A stretch of DNA of 64,000 bases, taken from JAKFVC01 sp040386595 (GTDB lineage: Bacteria > Planctomycetota > Planctomycetia > Planctomycetales > Planctomycetaceae). A program made the position numbers and the translations under genes. The notes under the pieces were generated by a model that was not told the DNA's origin, made no database searches, and saw nothing but the letters and a program-made list of their open reading frames with translations. The DNA lies in assembly GCA_040386595.1 (NCBI GenBank), contig JAZKFE010000003.1, positions 83,208-147,207 on the forward strand, given 5' to 3'. Of this stretch, positions 9,138-16,914 are shown one piece after another (within the stretch, counting starts at the first letter, position 1; each line of letters starts with the position of its first letter).

Positions 9138-9584
9138 ATGGAAGCGGTCGTGTTCATGGGCATTCAGGGATCAGGCAAATCATCCTTCTTTAAGGAGCGG
9201 TTCTTGTCGACCCACTTCCATATCAGTCTTGATTCGTTGAAGACTCGAAACCGCGAACAGCGGCGACTCAATGAATGTCTGAAAACGTTGCAACCCTTTG
9301 TGATCGATAATACGAATCCGACTCGCGACGAGCGGCTCATTTACATCAACGCCGCAAAACCATTGCGATTTGCGGTGCTTGGCTACTACTTCCAATCGAA
9401 GGTCGCGGACTGTCTGCTGCGGAACAGCGAACGGTCTGAAGCCGAACGGGTCCCGAATGTCGCGATTTTTTCCACGGCGAAAAAACTCGAATTGCCGACC
9501 TGGGCCGAGGGCTTCGATCGTTTGTTTTACGTTCGACTGGAAGACGATCAATTCGTCGTTGAGGAGTGGAAAGATGAAATTTGA
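9138..9584 (+). CDS. P-loop polynucleotide-kinase-like protein
   Basis: 148 residues from the ATG at 9138, with AGGTGG just upstream. It is a minimal P-loop kinase: Walker A GIQGSGKSS at residues 8-16, the DNTNPTR motif typical of T4 Pnkp-like kinases near 57, and an Arg-rich lid (RNSERSEAER). No extra domain is present. I infer ATP-dependent phosphorylation of a 5'-OH polynucleotide end. The gene overlaps the Thg1-like gene by 11 bases and starts the four-gene cassette, so RNA is the likely substrate. A different phosphotransferase role cannot be excluded. Confidence 0.75.
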   Translation: MEAVVFMGIQGSGKSSFFKERFLSTHFHISLDSLKTRNREQRRLNECLKTLQPFVIDNTNPTRDERLIYINAAKPLRFAVLGYYFQSKVADCLLRNSERSEAERVPNVAIFSTAKKLELPTWAEGFDRLFYVRLEDDQFVVEEWKDEI

Positions 9585-10341
9585 CGACCTAGACCAGAAA
9601 ATGCGGGTCTTCGAGACCGCTGCCGACTACTGTGTATTGCCGGACATGTTCATGGTTGCCCGCCTTGATGGCCGCAGCTTCACTCGGCTGACGAAGGAGA
9701 TCTGCCAGTTCGAGGCTCCATTCGATGAGCGATTCCGGGACTTGATGGTTGAGACTGCAGAGAGTCTGATGACCTGCGGATTTCGGGTAATTTATGCCTA
9801 TACAGAAAGCGATGAAATCTCGTTGCTCTTCGACCTGAACGAGCAACTATTTGGACGAAAGTTACGAAAATATAATTCCACCTTGGCGGGGGAAGCGAGC
9901 GCAAAGTTCTCGCTGCTACTCGGAAGTGTGGCGACGTTCGACTGTCGGATTTCGCAACTACCCAGCATTGAGCTGGTCGTGGATTATTTTCGCTGGCGGC
10001 ATGAGGATATCGCCCGGAACGCCGTGAGTGCTCACTGTTACTGGATGTACCGCAGGTCGGGTCTCGACGAGCAAGAGGCCACGAAGAGGATCTTTGGCCT
10101 GTCGATCGGTCAACAGCAAGAATTGCTGTTCCAACGAGGAATCAACTTCAATGATCTTCCCAACTGGCAGAAACGGGGCGTCGGGCTGTATTGGGAAGAA
10201 TATGAGCGATTGGCAGAAAATCCGCAGTCGGGTGACAAAGTGCTGTCTGTTCGACGGCGGATCAAGCGGGACTTTGACCTGCTAATGAAAGATGAATACA
10301 GCAAGTTCGTATCTCGTCTGGTGTTGCAAGAAAGCAATTAA
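9574..10341 (+). CDS. Thg1-like 3'-5' RNA polymerase
   Basis: 255 residues from the ATG at 9574, preceded by a strong GAGGAG. Thg1 adds G-1 to tRNA-His in eukaryotes. Bacterial and archaeal Thg1-like proteins instead extend truncated tRNA 5' ends by templated 3'-5' addition. The polymerase-palm motifs are visible: MVARLDGRSFTRLTKE (metal Asp at residue 32) and YTESDEISLLF (Asp80, Glu81), with the helical Thg1 C-terminal region (VSAHCYWMYRRSG, near 155). The frame continues upstream inside the kinase gene, but the SD and family start fix this ATG. Its partners are two kinases and an RNA ligase, which points to RNA end repair. Confidence 0.9.
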   Translation: MKFDDLDQKMRVFETAADYCVLPDMFMVARLDGRSFTRLTKEICQFEAPFDERFRDLMVETAESLMTCGFRVIYAYTESDEISLLFDLNEQLFGRKLRKYNSTLAGEASAKFSLLLGSVATFDCRISQLPSIELVVDYFRWRHEDIARNAVSAHCYWMYRRSGLDEQEATKRIFGLSIGQQQELLFQRGINFNDLPNWQKRGVGLYWEEYERLAENPQSGDKVLSVRRRIKRDFDLLMKDEYSKFVSRLVLQESN

Positions 10342-10376
10342 AGTTCGGCAATCTGCCATGTGGGTGGGAAGAAATC

Positions 10377-11117
10377 ATGGGTATTTCACGTGGAGAATTC
10401 GTCAAATACCCCCGTACGCCGCATCTGTTTGGCTCGAAAGGGACGGCCGATGACAAGCATCTGGGCAACCACGAATCGCAACGATTCATTGCGGATGAGT
10501 CGCTGATCGTCGAAGAGAAGCTGGACGGTACGAACGTCGGGATTCATTTCCAGCCGAACGGCGAATTCGTCCTACAGTGCCGCGGCCATCTCATTACCGA
10601 AGGGATGCACCCGCAGTATGATTTGTTCAAACAATGGGCGGCAGTCAAACGGTTCGCACTGGAAGATCGCCTCGAAGACCGCTTCATCCTGTTTGGTGAA
10701 TGGGTCTATGCCCGCCATTCCGTTTACTATCGGCAATTGTCGCATTACTTTTTCGAATTCGACATCTACGACAAGCACCAGGAGCACTTCCTCAGTTTAG
10801 AACGTCGGCTGGAACTTCTTAGTGGGCTCCGGATCGAAACCGTGCCAGTGGTGCATACCGGAAGCATACACCAAGATAATTTGGAAAAGCTGATTGGCCC
10901 TTCGCAGTTCGACAGTCAATTTGATAACCCTCTGACCAGGCGGACTGACAATCTGATGGAAGGAGTTTATCTCAGAACCGAAACTAATGATGCCGTATCA
11001 GGAAGAGCCAAGTTTGTGCGGCCCGAATTCGTCGAAAAAATTAAGCAAAGTACGCATTGGCAGCATCAAATGATGGTGCCAAATCAACTCCAAGCGGGTG
11101 TGGATATCTGGCAATGA
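10377..11117 (+). CDS. RNA ligase, Rnl2-type nucleotidyltransferase
   Basis: 246 residues, starting at an ATG behind a purine-rich GGGTGGGAAGAA. All nucleotidyltransferase motifs of the RNA ligase family (PF09414 type) are seen: motif I EEKLDGTN with adenylated Lys48, motif III FILFGEWVYARHS near 103-115, motif IIIa YFFEFDIYD, motif IV LMEGVYLRTE and motif V RAKFVR. It should seal 3'-OH to 5'-phosphate RNA ends through an AMP intermediate. It starts 35 bases after the Thg1-like gene and overlaps the next gene by ATGA, so stoichiometric co-production is likely. Confidence 0.9.
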   Translation: MGISRGEFVKYPRTPHLFGSKGTADDKHLGNHESQRFIADESLIVEEKLDGTNVGIHFQPNGEFVLQCRGHLITEGMHPQYDLFKQWAAVKRFALEDRLEDRFILFGEWVYARHSVYYRQLSHYFFEFDIYDKHQEHFLSLERRLELLSGLRIETVPVVHTGSIHQDNLEKLIGPSQFDSQFDNPLTRRTDNLMEGVYLRTETNDAVSGRAKFVRPEFVEKIKQSTHWQHQMMVPNQLQAGVDIWQ

Positions 11118-12235
11118 ACTGGGATGAACTATCACGGGCGTCTCTCGGCGCAATCATGAATTGGGCACAAGACCAGTCGTGGTGCCGAGCGATGGCCCAG
11201 TGTCAGCAAGATGCTGGGTGGCATGCCGAAGGGGATGTCTGGACTCACACGCAGATGGTCTGCGCTCAACTCCCGCAACTGGCGGAATGGTCCACGCTCT
11301 CTGTTCACGAGCAGACGGTCTTGATCTTTACCGCCTTGTTCCACGACGCGGCAAAACCGCTCACATCGCACTTCGACACAGAATCAGGCCGCATCAGATC
11401 TCCCAAGCATGCCATCAAAGGCGAACACTTAGCTCGCAGTGTATTACGAGACCTGAATTGTGATCTTAACGTACGGGAAGAAATCGCTCGCCTGGTGCGA
11501 TCTCATGGTCGTCCAGCGTTTCTACTCGAGCGGCCCGATCCGGTTCACGAAGTCGTCTCATTATCTTGGAAAGCCAGCAATAAGCTGCTGTATCTGTTCG
11601 CCTTAGCAGACACCCGAGGACGAGCCACCGCCGAGATGGAACGCCCCGAAGAGAATCTCCATTTCTGGAAAGTGGTGGCGGAAGAAAACAACTGTTTCGA
11701 GCAACCTTACCCCTTCGCCAACGATCAAGCCCGGTTCCTATTCTTTCGCAATTCCGAGCCGAACTTGCACTATGTGCCGCATGAGGACTATCGCTGTACC
11801 GTGACGATGATGTCGGGTCTGCCGGGCAGCGGCAAAGACACCTGGCTTTCAAAGCATCATCCAGACTTGCCTGTGATCTCTTTGGACGACATCCGAGGTG
11901 AACTCGACATCCATGCCACGGAAAACCAGGGCGATGTAATCCAACTAGCAAAGGAACGCTGCCGGGAGTTGCTGCGGTCCAGTCAATCATTTGCCTTCAA
12001 TGCGACCAATCTGCTGCGACAGACCAGGGAACAGTGGATTGACTTGTTTTCCGCCTACAGTGCTCGAACAGAAATTGTTTACCTGGAACCACGCTTCGAG
12101 GATGTGCTTCGCCAAAACAAGGCACGCCAGAAATCGGTTCCCGAAACAGTGATCCACAGGCTGGTTGAGAAATGCGAACCGCCAACATGGATGGAATGCC
12201 ACAGCCTGATTTTCAGCAACGGAACAAAATCTTGA
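11114..12235 (+). CDS. HD-hydrolase fused to polynucleotide kinase
   Basis: 373 residues from the ATG at 11114, which overlaps the ligase stop (ATGA). The N-terminal half is an HD domain: His45 in VWTHTQM, HD at 77-78 in FTALFHDAAKP, HLARSVL and VRSHGRP further on, and Asp166 in FALADTRGR. The C-terminal half is a P-loop kinase with SGLPGSGKD at 234-242, SLDDIRGEL and a NATN motif like the Pnkp NDTN. By analogy with Pnkp-type end healing, the HD half may remove 3'-phosphate or 2',3'-cyclic phosphate while the kinase half phosphorylates the 5' end. The HD assignment to 3' ends is inference. Confidence 0.8.
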   Translation: MNWDELSRASLGAIMNWAQDQSWCRAMAQCQQDAGWHAEGDVWTHTQMVCAQLPQLAEWSTLSVHEQTVLIFTALFHDAAKPLTSHFDTESGRIRSPKHAIKGEHLARSVLRDLNCDLNVREEIARLVRSHGRPAFLLERPDPVHEVVSLSWKASNKLLYLFALADTRGRATAEMERPEENLHFWKVVAEENNCFEQPYPFANDQARFLFFRNSEPNLHYVPHEDYRCTVTMMSGLPGSGKDTWLSKHHPDLPVISLDDIRGELDIHATENQGDVIQLAKERCRELLRSSQSFAFNATNLLRQTREQWIDLFSAYSARTEIVYLEPRFEDVLRQNKARQKSVPETVIHRLVEKCEPPTWMECHSLIFSNGTKS

Positions 12236-12439
12236 ACCATTCACGATGTAGGCTAAACGCAGACGTGAGCCTGATCTTGATCGGCAGATTGCCGATTTAA
12301 GCTACCCGCATGGTGATGGGTGAAGTAATATTTAAGTGGTAGCAGCCTCACAGATATGAATCCATTTTCAGAAAATGCGTTGGATTGCACCTAACATCAT
12401 CGAGAGCGCGATCGTCTAAAAAGAACAGGACCGTTCAAC

Positions 12440-12835
12440 GTGGCCGAAACGAAATTCCAACCCGGCTTTCGCCTCTCGACTGTTGATTGCATCGTTATTG
12501 TTGTTGGTACCATTGCCTCGTTTTGGCTTTGGCCTACAGCGTGGTGGATCGGCTTCATCATCGTGTTTGTTGTGGCACACTTCTTTTTGTTCTGCAACGT
12601 TTTCCGTATCGCCCGGACTCTGGAATTAATCTGGAGCGGCATCTTCGTCGTACTGACTTACTGCACCATCATGTTCGGCACTCCCACGTGGGCGATCACG
12701 ATAGCCGTGTCGTTACTCACGGCTGCGGTTCTGGTGGCAATCGAAATGCGAAAACCTTCCTATCACGGAGTCCTGTGGCAGCGAATTAATCCCCGCTTGC
12801 GGGAGTGGTGGGCATCACAGGACAGTAAAAGTTGA
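12440..12835 (+). CDS. Small integral membrane protein
   Basis: 131 residues from a GTG. Four hydrophobic segments are visible (around 16-33, 35-53, 62-80 and 83-100), then a basic C-terminal tail with Trp residues (VLWQRINPRLREWW). No family recognised. It lies about 200 bases after the RNA-repair cassette on the same strand, too far to assume co-transcription. Confidence 0.6.
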   Translation: MAETKFQPGFRLSTVDCIVIVVGTIASFWLWPTAWWIGFIIVFVVAHFFLFCNVFRIARTLELIWSGIFVVLTYCTIMFGTPTWAITIAVSLLTAAVLVAIEMRKPSYHGVLWQRINPRLREWWASQDSKS

Positions 12836-12973
12836 ACTCGATGCGTGCCGCCTTCGTGTGGTGGTGTCGTCGCATCACCCCGCAACGGCGCCATGTTAGA
12901 ACCGGGTTGTCGAGCTCCCTTGAAGTCACCGCCGCTAGCCACTACCAAGATCCCGCACACACAAGAAAATGAC

Positions 12974-13444
12974 ATGATGGGAGTTGATCGCGAAGCAAGA
13001 ACTCGACTGCGAGAGGCCGTGATCAGTTATATGTCCGGTGAAATATCAACCTTTGCGTTCGACGATATCAACACCGCATGTGGCAGCCAGTTCGACACGA
13101 GCCTGCAACAGATTTCGAGAGTCCTTTTTCTTCTCCATGATGATTTTGATCACCCGATTTCTGTCACTTTCAAGAATTGGATGATGCTCCAACGTATTGT
13201 CGCCTTCCTTTCCACCAACCTGGAAATCGAATCACCTGGCGCAAATGCAACATGGCCATTCGGCAGCACAGTCGCATTGGGTGCCGCCGAAAGCACAATG
13301 GGGGATGCCGCCATTCCCACATACGATGTCGCAATCCATTGTTGTCAGGTCCATCCGTGGTGGAACCGAATTCCGTCACACGTCGGCTACATCATTCTGA
13401 GCGGAATACTACTCGCAATCATATTCGCGTTGATTCGATCGTAA
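12974..13444 (+). CDS. Hypothetical protein with C-terminal membrane anchor
   Basis: 156 residues from the first of two tandem ATGs at 12974. The frame stays open upstream, but that part looks non-coding. The N-terminal 80 residues are helical and polar (ARTRLREAVISYMSGEIS, FDDINTACG), reminiscent of uncharacterised planctomycete cytosolic modules. A single hydrophobic helix (YIILSGILLAIIFALI) ends the protein, suggesting tail anchoring. Function unknown. Confidence 0.55.
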   Translation: MMGVDREARTRLREAVISYMSGEISTFAFDDINTACGSQFDTSLQQISRVLFLLHDDFDHPISVTFKNWMMLQRIVAFLSTNLEIESPGANATWPFGSTVALGAAESTMGDAAIPTYDVAIHCCQVHPWWNRIPSHVGYIILSGILLAIIFALIRS

Positions 13445-13695
13445 AATTTACGCCGCGGGTCATCGTGACAGTCCCAGCTTAACTCAGAATCTGAGCGGCC
13501 GAATGCGTTTTAAATGGGCAGGCACTCAATCCAGAAGAACATTGCCGTTGGATCGATCGTCGAGAACATATATTCAGACGAGCAGCCAATTCGCCTCGAC
13601 CTGTACAGTATTTTCATATAAAGTATGATTCTCTTACCCGCGGGTCACATGCGGGGCAACTTGGCCGTTGGTCCGTTAGAAAAGGAGATTTAACA

Positions 13696-14160
13696 ATGCG
13701 CAAAATGCTGCTCCTCAGTTTGGTATTACTCACGTCTCACGGGATGGCCGCCCCACCGCGTCAAGATTCCGTCACTCCCCTGCTCGGGCCGAAGCTCTTC
13801 CATGATGGTGATGTGATTGAAATCACCGATGTCACGGCGACGTCTCGCAATCTCGAGCCGGGTGACTCGGTGACCGTTAAGGGGCGGGCGCGACTAGAGA
13901 GTCATGATTCGGCCAACCTGTCCCTCTTGCTCACCCAAACCCAATCCGGCGGCAATGTAGAAACGGATTCGGCCCAATCCGTCACTGTCACGAAAGGGCC
14001 GCAAGAATTCAAACTGAAGATCACGATCAAGCATCGCGGCGTTCTGCATCTCACCTACTATGACCCCAAAACAGGCAAGCCATTCGGTGGCGCCTATTTT
14101 GGTACTGCGGATCAAATGGGTAAGATCTCCAAGTTGGACCTACGTTACTACTTAGAATAA
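13696..14160 (+). CDS. Secreted hypothetical protein
   Basis: 154 residues with a strong AAGGAG 8 bases before the ATG. A signal peptide spans about residues 1-18 (LLLSLVLLTSHGMAA). The remainder is beta-rich, with alternating hydrophobic residues (SVTVKGRARLESHDSANLSL, HRGVLHLTYYDPKTGKPFGG), suggesting an immunoglobulin-like or calycin-like sandwich. No cysteine pair or catalytic motif seen. Periplasmic or extracellular location is inferred. Confidence 0.65.
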   Translation: MRKMLLLSLVLLTSHGMAAPPRQDSVTPLLGPKLFHDGDVIEITDVTATSRNLEPGDSVTVKGRARLESHDSANLSLLLTQTQSGGNVETDSAQSVTVTKGPQEFKLKITIKHRGVLHLTYYDPKTGKPFGGAYFGTADQMGKISKLDLRYYLE

Positions 14161-14303
14161 ATTGAATCAATCTGCGTCTTGCTGCGATGCCATCGGTGGC
14201 CCAGAGTCAACAATCTGGGCCACTTTCATCTACGCAACGCGAGGCTCTCGGGTTTGAGAAGCCCCAATACGGAATAAAATTTTAGACAGCGTGAGTCGTC
14301 AAA

Positions 14304-14744
14304 ATGGATGTCGTCAATTTCTACAGTGTCAGTGATGAGTTCGGCGAATTCTCTAACTTTTATGCCTTCCCCATTCAACTCGACGGCGAGCACTGGCCGA
14401 CTTCTGAGCACTATTTTCAGGCCCAAAAGTTTGAGGATGAGGCATACCGGCAGAAGATCCGTCAAACGGAATCGCCGATGATCGCCGCACGCCTGGGGCG
14501 CGACCGCAAACAAAAACTGCGGCCGGACTGGGAATCAGTGAAAGTTGAAATCATGAAGACTGCGGTCCTCGCCAAGTTCACTCAGCACCCGGAACTTCAA
14601 ACACTCCTGCTGTCGACGGGAAACGCCAAGATTGTCGAGCACACCGAGAACGACAACTACTGGGGCGACGGTGGAGATGGCAGCGGCAAGAACATGCTCG
14701 GCCAAATTCTGATGCAGGTGCGGGAATCCTTGCGGCAAGCCTGA
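14304..14744 (+). CDS. NADAR-family protein (YbiA-like)
   Basis: 146 residues covering one NADAR domain. Family hallmarks are NFYSVSDEFGEFSNFYAFPI at the start, the WPTSEHYFQAQKF block near 31-43, and the C-terminal YWGDGGDGSGKNMLGQILM. E. coli YbiA is an N-glycosidase acting on early riboflavin intermediates. Other NADAR proteins reverse guanine ADP-ribosylation. Which role applies cannot be read from the sequence. It is a single-gene unit here, about 2 kb downstream of the RNA-repair cassette, and no DarT-like toxin is visible. Confidence 0.9.
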   Translation: MDVVNFYSVSDEFGEFSNFYAFPIQLDGEHWPTSEHYFQAQKFEDEAYRQKIRQTESPMIAARLGRDRKQKLRPDWESVKVEIMKTAVLAKFTQHPELQTLLLSTGNAKIVEHTENDNYWGDGGDGSGKNMLGQILMQVRESLRQA

Positions 14745-14772
14745 TCAGACTTGTATCCCACTTTGGGGCCAA

Positions 14773-15438
14773 TCATTTTGCGGGCTGGCCCAAATGCTTT
14801 GAAAGTACAGCTTGCAGTTGGTCAATCGGAATATTTCCCACCGCCAGCGTTTCATCAGGGCCAATCAAAAAATATTGTGGCATTTTCTTTAGGCGATAGA
14901 CATCTATCAGCTCTTGAATCTCGCGTTCGTCGTTCACTCCCAGTACGAGTTGCCACCATCGACTATCGGAATGAAACTTCACTCGGTCACCGTTGCGACC
15001 GACCAAATCCTTTTGGGCACCGACGTACTTGATCCAGTCCCCGAAGTCCAAATCAACGCAGACGCTGAACATCACCAGCCGGTCTTCGGCTAAAAAATGC
15101 GTACGTAATACCTGTAAGTCGTCCTGAGTTTTGTTCCGGTCCTTGTCTTGAGATGACCAGAACTCCACCAGCACCCATTTCTTCCGCAGCCAGCGATCAC
15201 TGATGTGGGTGATCTGCCCGCTGGCAGTGTGCGCCCAAAATTCAGGAACCAGCTTCCCCACAGCCAGCGATCTGGGCTGGGGCAGGGGAAGAGGTGGAAA
15301 AGTATTCTTCTTGGCGATCTCCGCCTTGGGGCCGGTGGTAGCGGGCTCCTCCGTGACATCGTCGGTGCACGTTGCGACAGAGGCGACCAGCGCGAGCACT
15401 CCACAGAAGAGAGTCGTCAAGAAATTCTGCAGCGACAT
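14773..15438 (-). CDS. TlpA/redoxin-like protein without CXXC
   Basis: 221 residues with an N-terminal hydrophobic export segment (about 5-25). From about residue 60 it follows the thioredoxin/TlpA pattern: VPEFWAHTASGQ, a strand WVLVEFWSSQDKD where family members carry WCxxC, and a cis-Pro loop KKMPQYFLIGPD near 190. Both redox cysteines are missing (SSQDKD in their place), so thiol-disulfide exchange is unlikely. A structural or binding role is inferred. It is convergent with the NADAR gene. Confidence 0.75.
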   Translation of the reverse strand: MSLQNFLTTLFCGVLALVASVATCTDDVTEEPATTGPKAEIAKKNTFPPLPLPQPRSLAVGKLVPEFWAHTASGQITHISDRWLRKKWVLVEFWSSQDKDRNKTQDDLQVLRTHFLAEDRLVMFSVCVDLDFGDWIKYVGAQKDLVGRNGDRVKFHSDSRWWQLVLGVNDEREIQELIDVYRLKKMPQYFLIGPDETLAVGNIPIDQLQAVLSKHLGQPAK

Positions 15439-15754
15439 GGCACACCTCAGTTGAGCGAAACCTGCCCCTCAATATTGTCCGCCGGATGATCTCGCCACGT
15501 CAAGCACGACTGCACCTAACAGGCGGTTGCCTCTAACGTTACAGGCAACCGTCCATCTCAGAATTCCGGTGGCAGCTCGGGTCTTTTACACAAAACGACG
15601 CGCGCTGTAGATCCTCTTACAGAGACCGGCAGCGGGCGTTGTGCGGTGATTCGGCGAGCGGTCGCAGGCCCACAGTCAGAATTTTTCCCATCTGCTGAAA
15701 AAATCATTCGCGGCCGGCGACATATCAGTGAGTATCGCATCGGGGGAGAGAACA
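15439..15754. other. Intergenic between divergent genes
   Basis: 316 bases between the thioredoxin-like gene (reverse) and the sigma factor gene (forward). No gene seen. Presumably holds both promoters. Confidence 0.4.
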
Positions 15755-16288
15755 ATGGCAAATTGGTTCACAGCGCAGCAGATTGCGAGTTTGCTCGACG
15801 AGCATTCCGCCGCGCTGGAACTATTTGCTTCGCAATGGACCGATATCCCCGAAGACTGCGTCCAGGAAGCGATCCTCGAACTAATGCGGCAACCTGAAGC
15901 GCCTCGCAATATTGCCGCCTGGCTGTTTTATGTCGTCAAGTTGCGGGCTCTCAGTGCGAATCGCTCGGCCACGCGGCGACGGCGACATGAAACTCTGGCG
16001 GCTCGGCTAGTCCGTGTCAGTACTGATCGTGACGAGCCGCCGTTCGATACCGAAGACCTGGCACGGGCTTTGGAACTGCTGGATGAGGAAGGGCGCCAAG
16101 TCGTCGTCGCACGTACCTGGGGTGGCCTGGGCTTTGCCGCCTTAGGCGAGTTGCTGGGAACTTCCGCAGCGACCGCCTTTCGTCGATACGAAGCCAGCTT
16201 ACAGATTCTGCGAGTGAGATTGGAAGCATCATGCAGCCAGACCGACCGTCCGAACCTGACTTCCCCGAAGAGCTGTCCGACGAACTGA
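15755..16288 (+). CDS. ECF-like RNA polymerase sigma factor
   Basis: 177 residues from the ATG at 15755 (GGGGGAGAG upstream). Region 2 is seen as DIPEDCVQEAILELMRQP then AAWLFYVVKLRALSANR, and a region 4-like helix-turn-helix as GLGFAALGELLGTSAATAFRRYEASL. The pattern is divergent but consistent with planctomycete ECF-like sigma factors. Its last 58 bases overlap the next gene, which encodes a membrane-anchored partner, so the pair probably forms a sigma/anti-sigma unit. Target promoters unknown. Confidence 0.75.
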   Translation: MANWFTAQQIASLLDEHSAALELFASQWTDIPEDCVQEAILELMRQPEAPRNIAAWLFYVVKLRALSANRSATRRRRHETLAARLVRVSTDRDEPPFDTEDLARALELLDEEGRQVVVARTWGGLGFAALGELLGTSAATAFRRYEASLQILRVRLEASCSQTDRPNLTSPKSCPTN

Positions 16289-16914
16289 ATGCGTTCGCTC
16301 GACAACTCCGAACAGGCTTCCAACCCAAGCCCGCGACACTCGACCTAGGACAGCTAATGTTTGAGGCCGGACGAACTGCGGCCCTCGCGGAAGTCGGCCG
16401 TCGCGAGACACAAGCGGTACGCTCGCCATCGGTGCGTGTTCTACGTCTGTGGCAAACGGCCGCGACATTCATGACTGCAGTCTCGTTAATACTCGCCACA
16501 ACGTTGACATTAAGAACAGATCCCGAGCCGCGCGTAATCATCGTCGACCGATTGCCCCCGCCAGCTACGACACCACTCTCGAACCAAACAACCCCCGGAA
16601 CGCAACTGGCTCAAGATCGACAAACACCACCAGCCACCGCGCCGGCAACAAGCAATCGTTCAACGACAAGAAAATTTCCGCAGTCCGATGATCTAACGGA
16701 ATTCTTCACAGCCGGATCATTTATGCAGCGAGCACACGAACTGGCACTCGCCTCAAGCCTCGACGCGCAACACAACGTAGCGGAGACACCATCTGTGAAA
16801 TCAAATTCCCCCAGTAAGCGTGCTCCGATGGAACCACCACTTAGCCCTCTTTCCCTAATGGGTCACAAGCCTCATCTCACAATTGATCGTCTTTTAGAGG
16901 AGCATCCCCTATGA
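16231..16914 (+). CDS. Single-TM putative anti-sigma regulator
   Basis: 227 residues. An acidic/helical cytosolic N-terminus (about 1-70) is followed by one membrane helix (TAATFMTAVSLILATTLTL, near 76-94) and a Pro/Thr/Ser-rich periplasmic tail. There is no zinc-finger HxxxCxxC. Topology and the 58-base overlap with the sigma gene suggest an anti-sigma or sensor role by position only. The stop overlaps the next start (ATGA). Confidence 0.55.
   Translation: MQPDRPSEPDFPEELSDELNAFARQLRTGFQPKPATLDLGQLMFEAGRTAALAEVGRRETQAVRSPSVRVLRLWQTAATFMTAVSLILATTLTLRTDPEPRVIIVDRLPPPATTPLSNQTTPGTQLAQDRQTPPATAPATSNRSTTRKFPQSDDLTEFFTAGSFMQRAHELALASSLDAQHNVAETPSVKSNSPSKRAPMEPPLSPLSLMGHKPHLTIDRLLEEHPL

Noticed and set aside
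14304..14744. NADAR gene as a member of the RNA-repair cassette
   Set aside because: Separated by three unrelated genes and about 2 kb; no shared overlap or operon signal.
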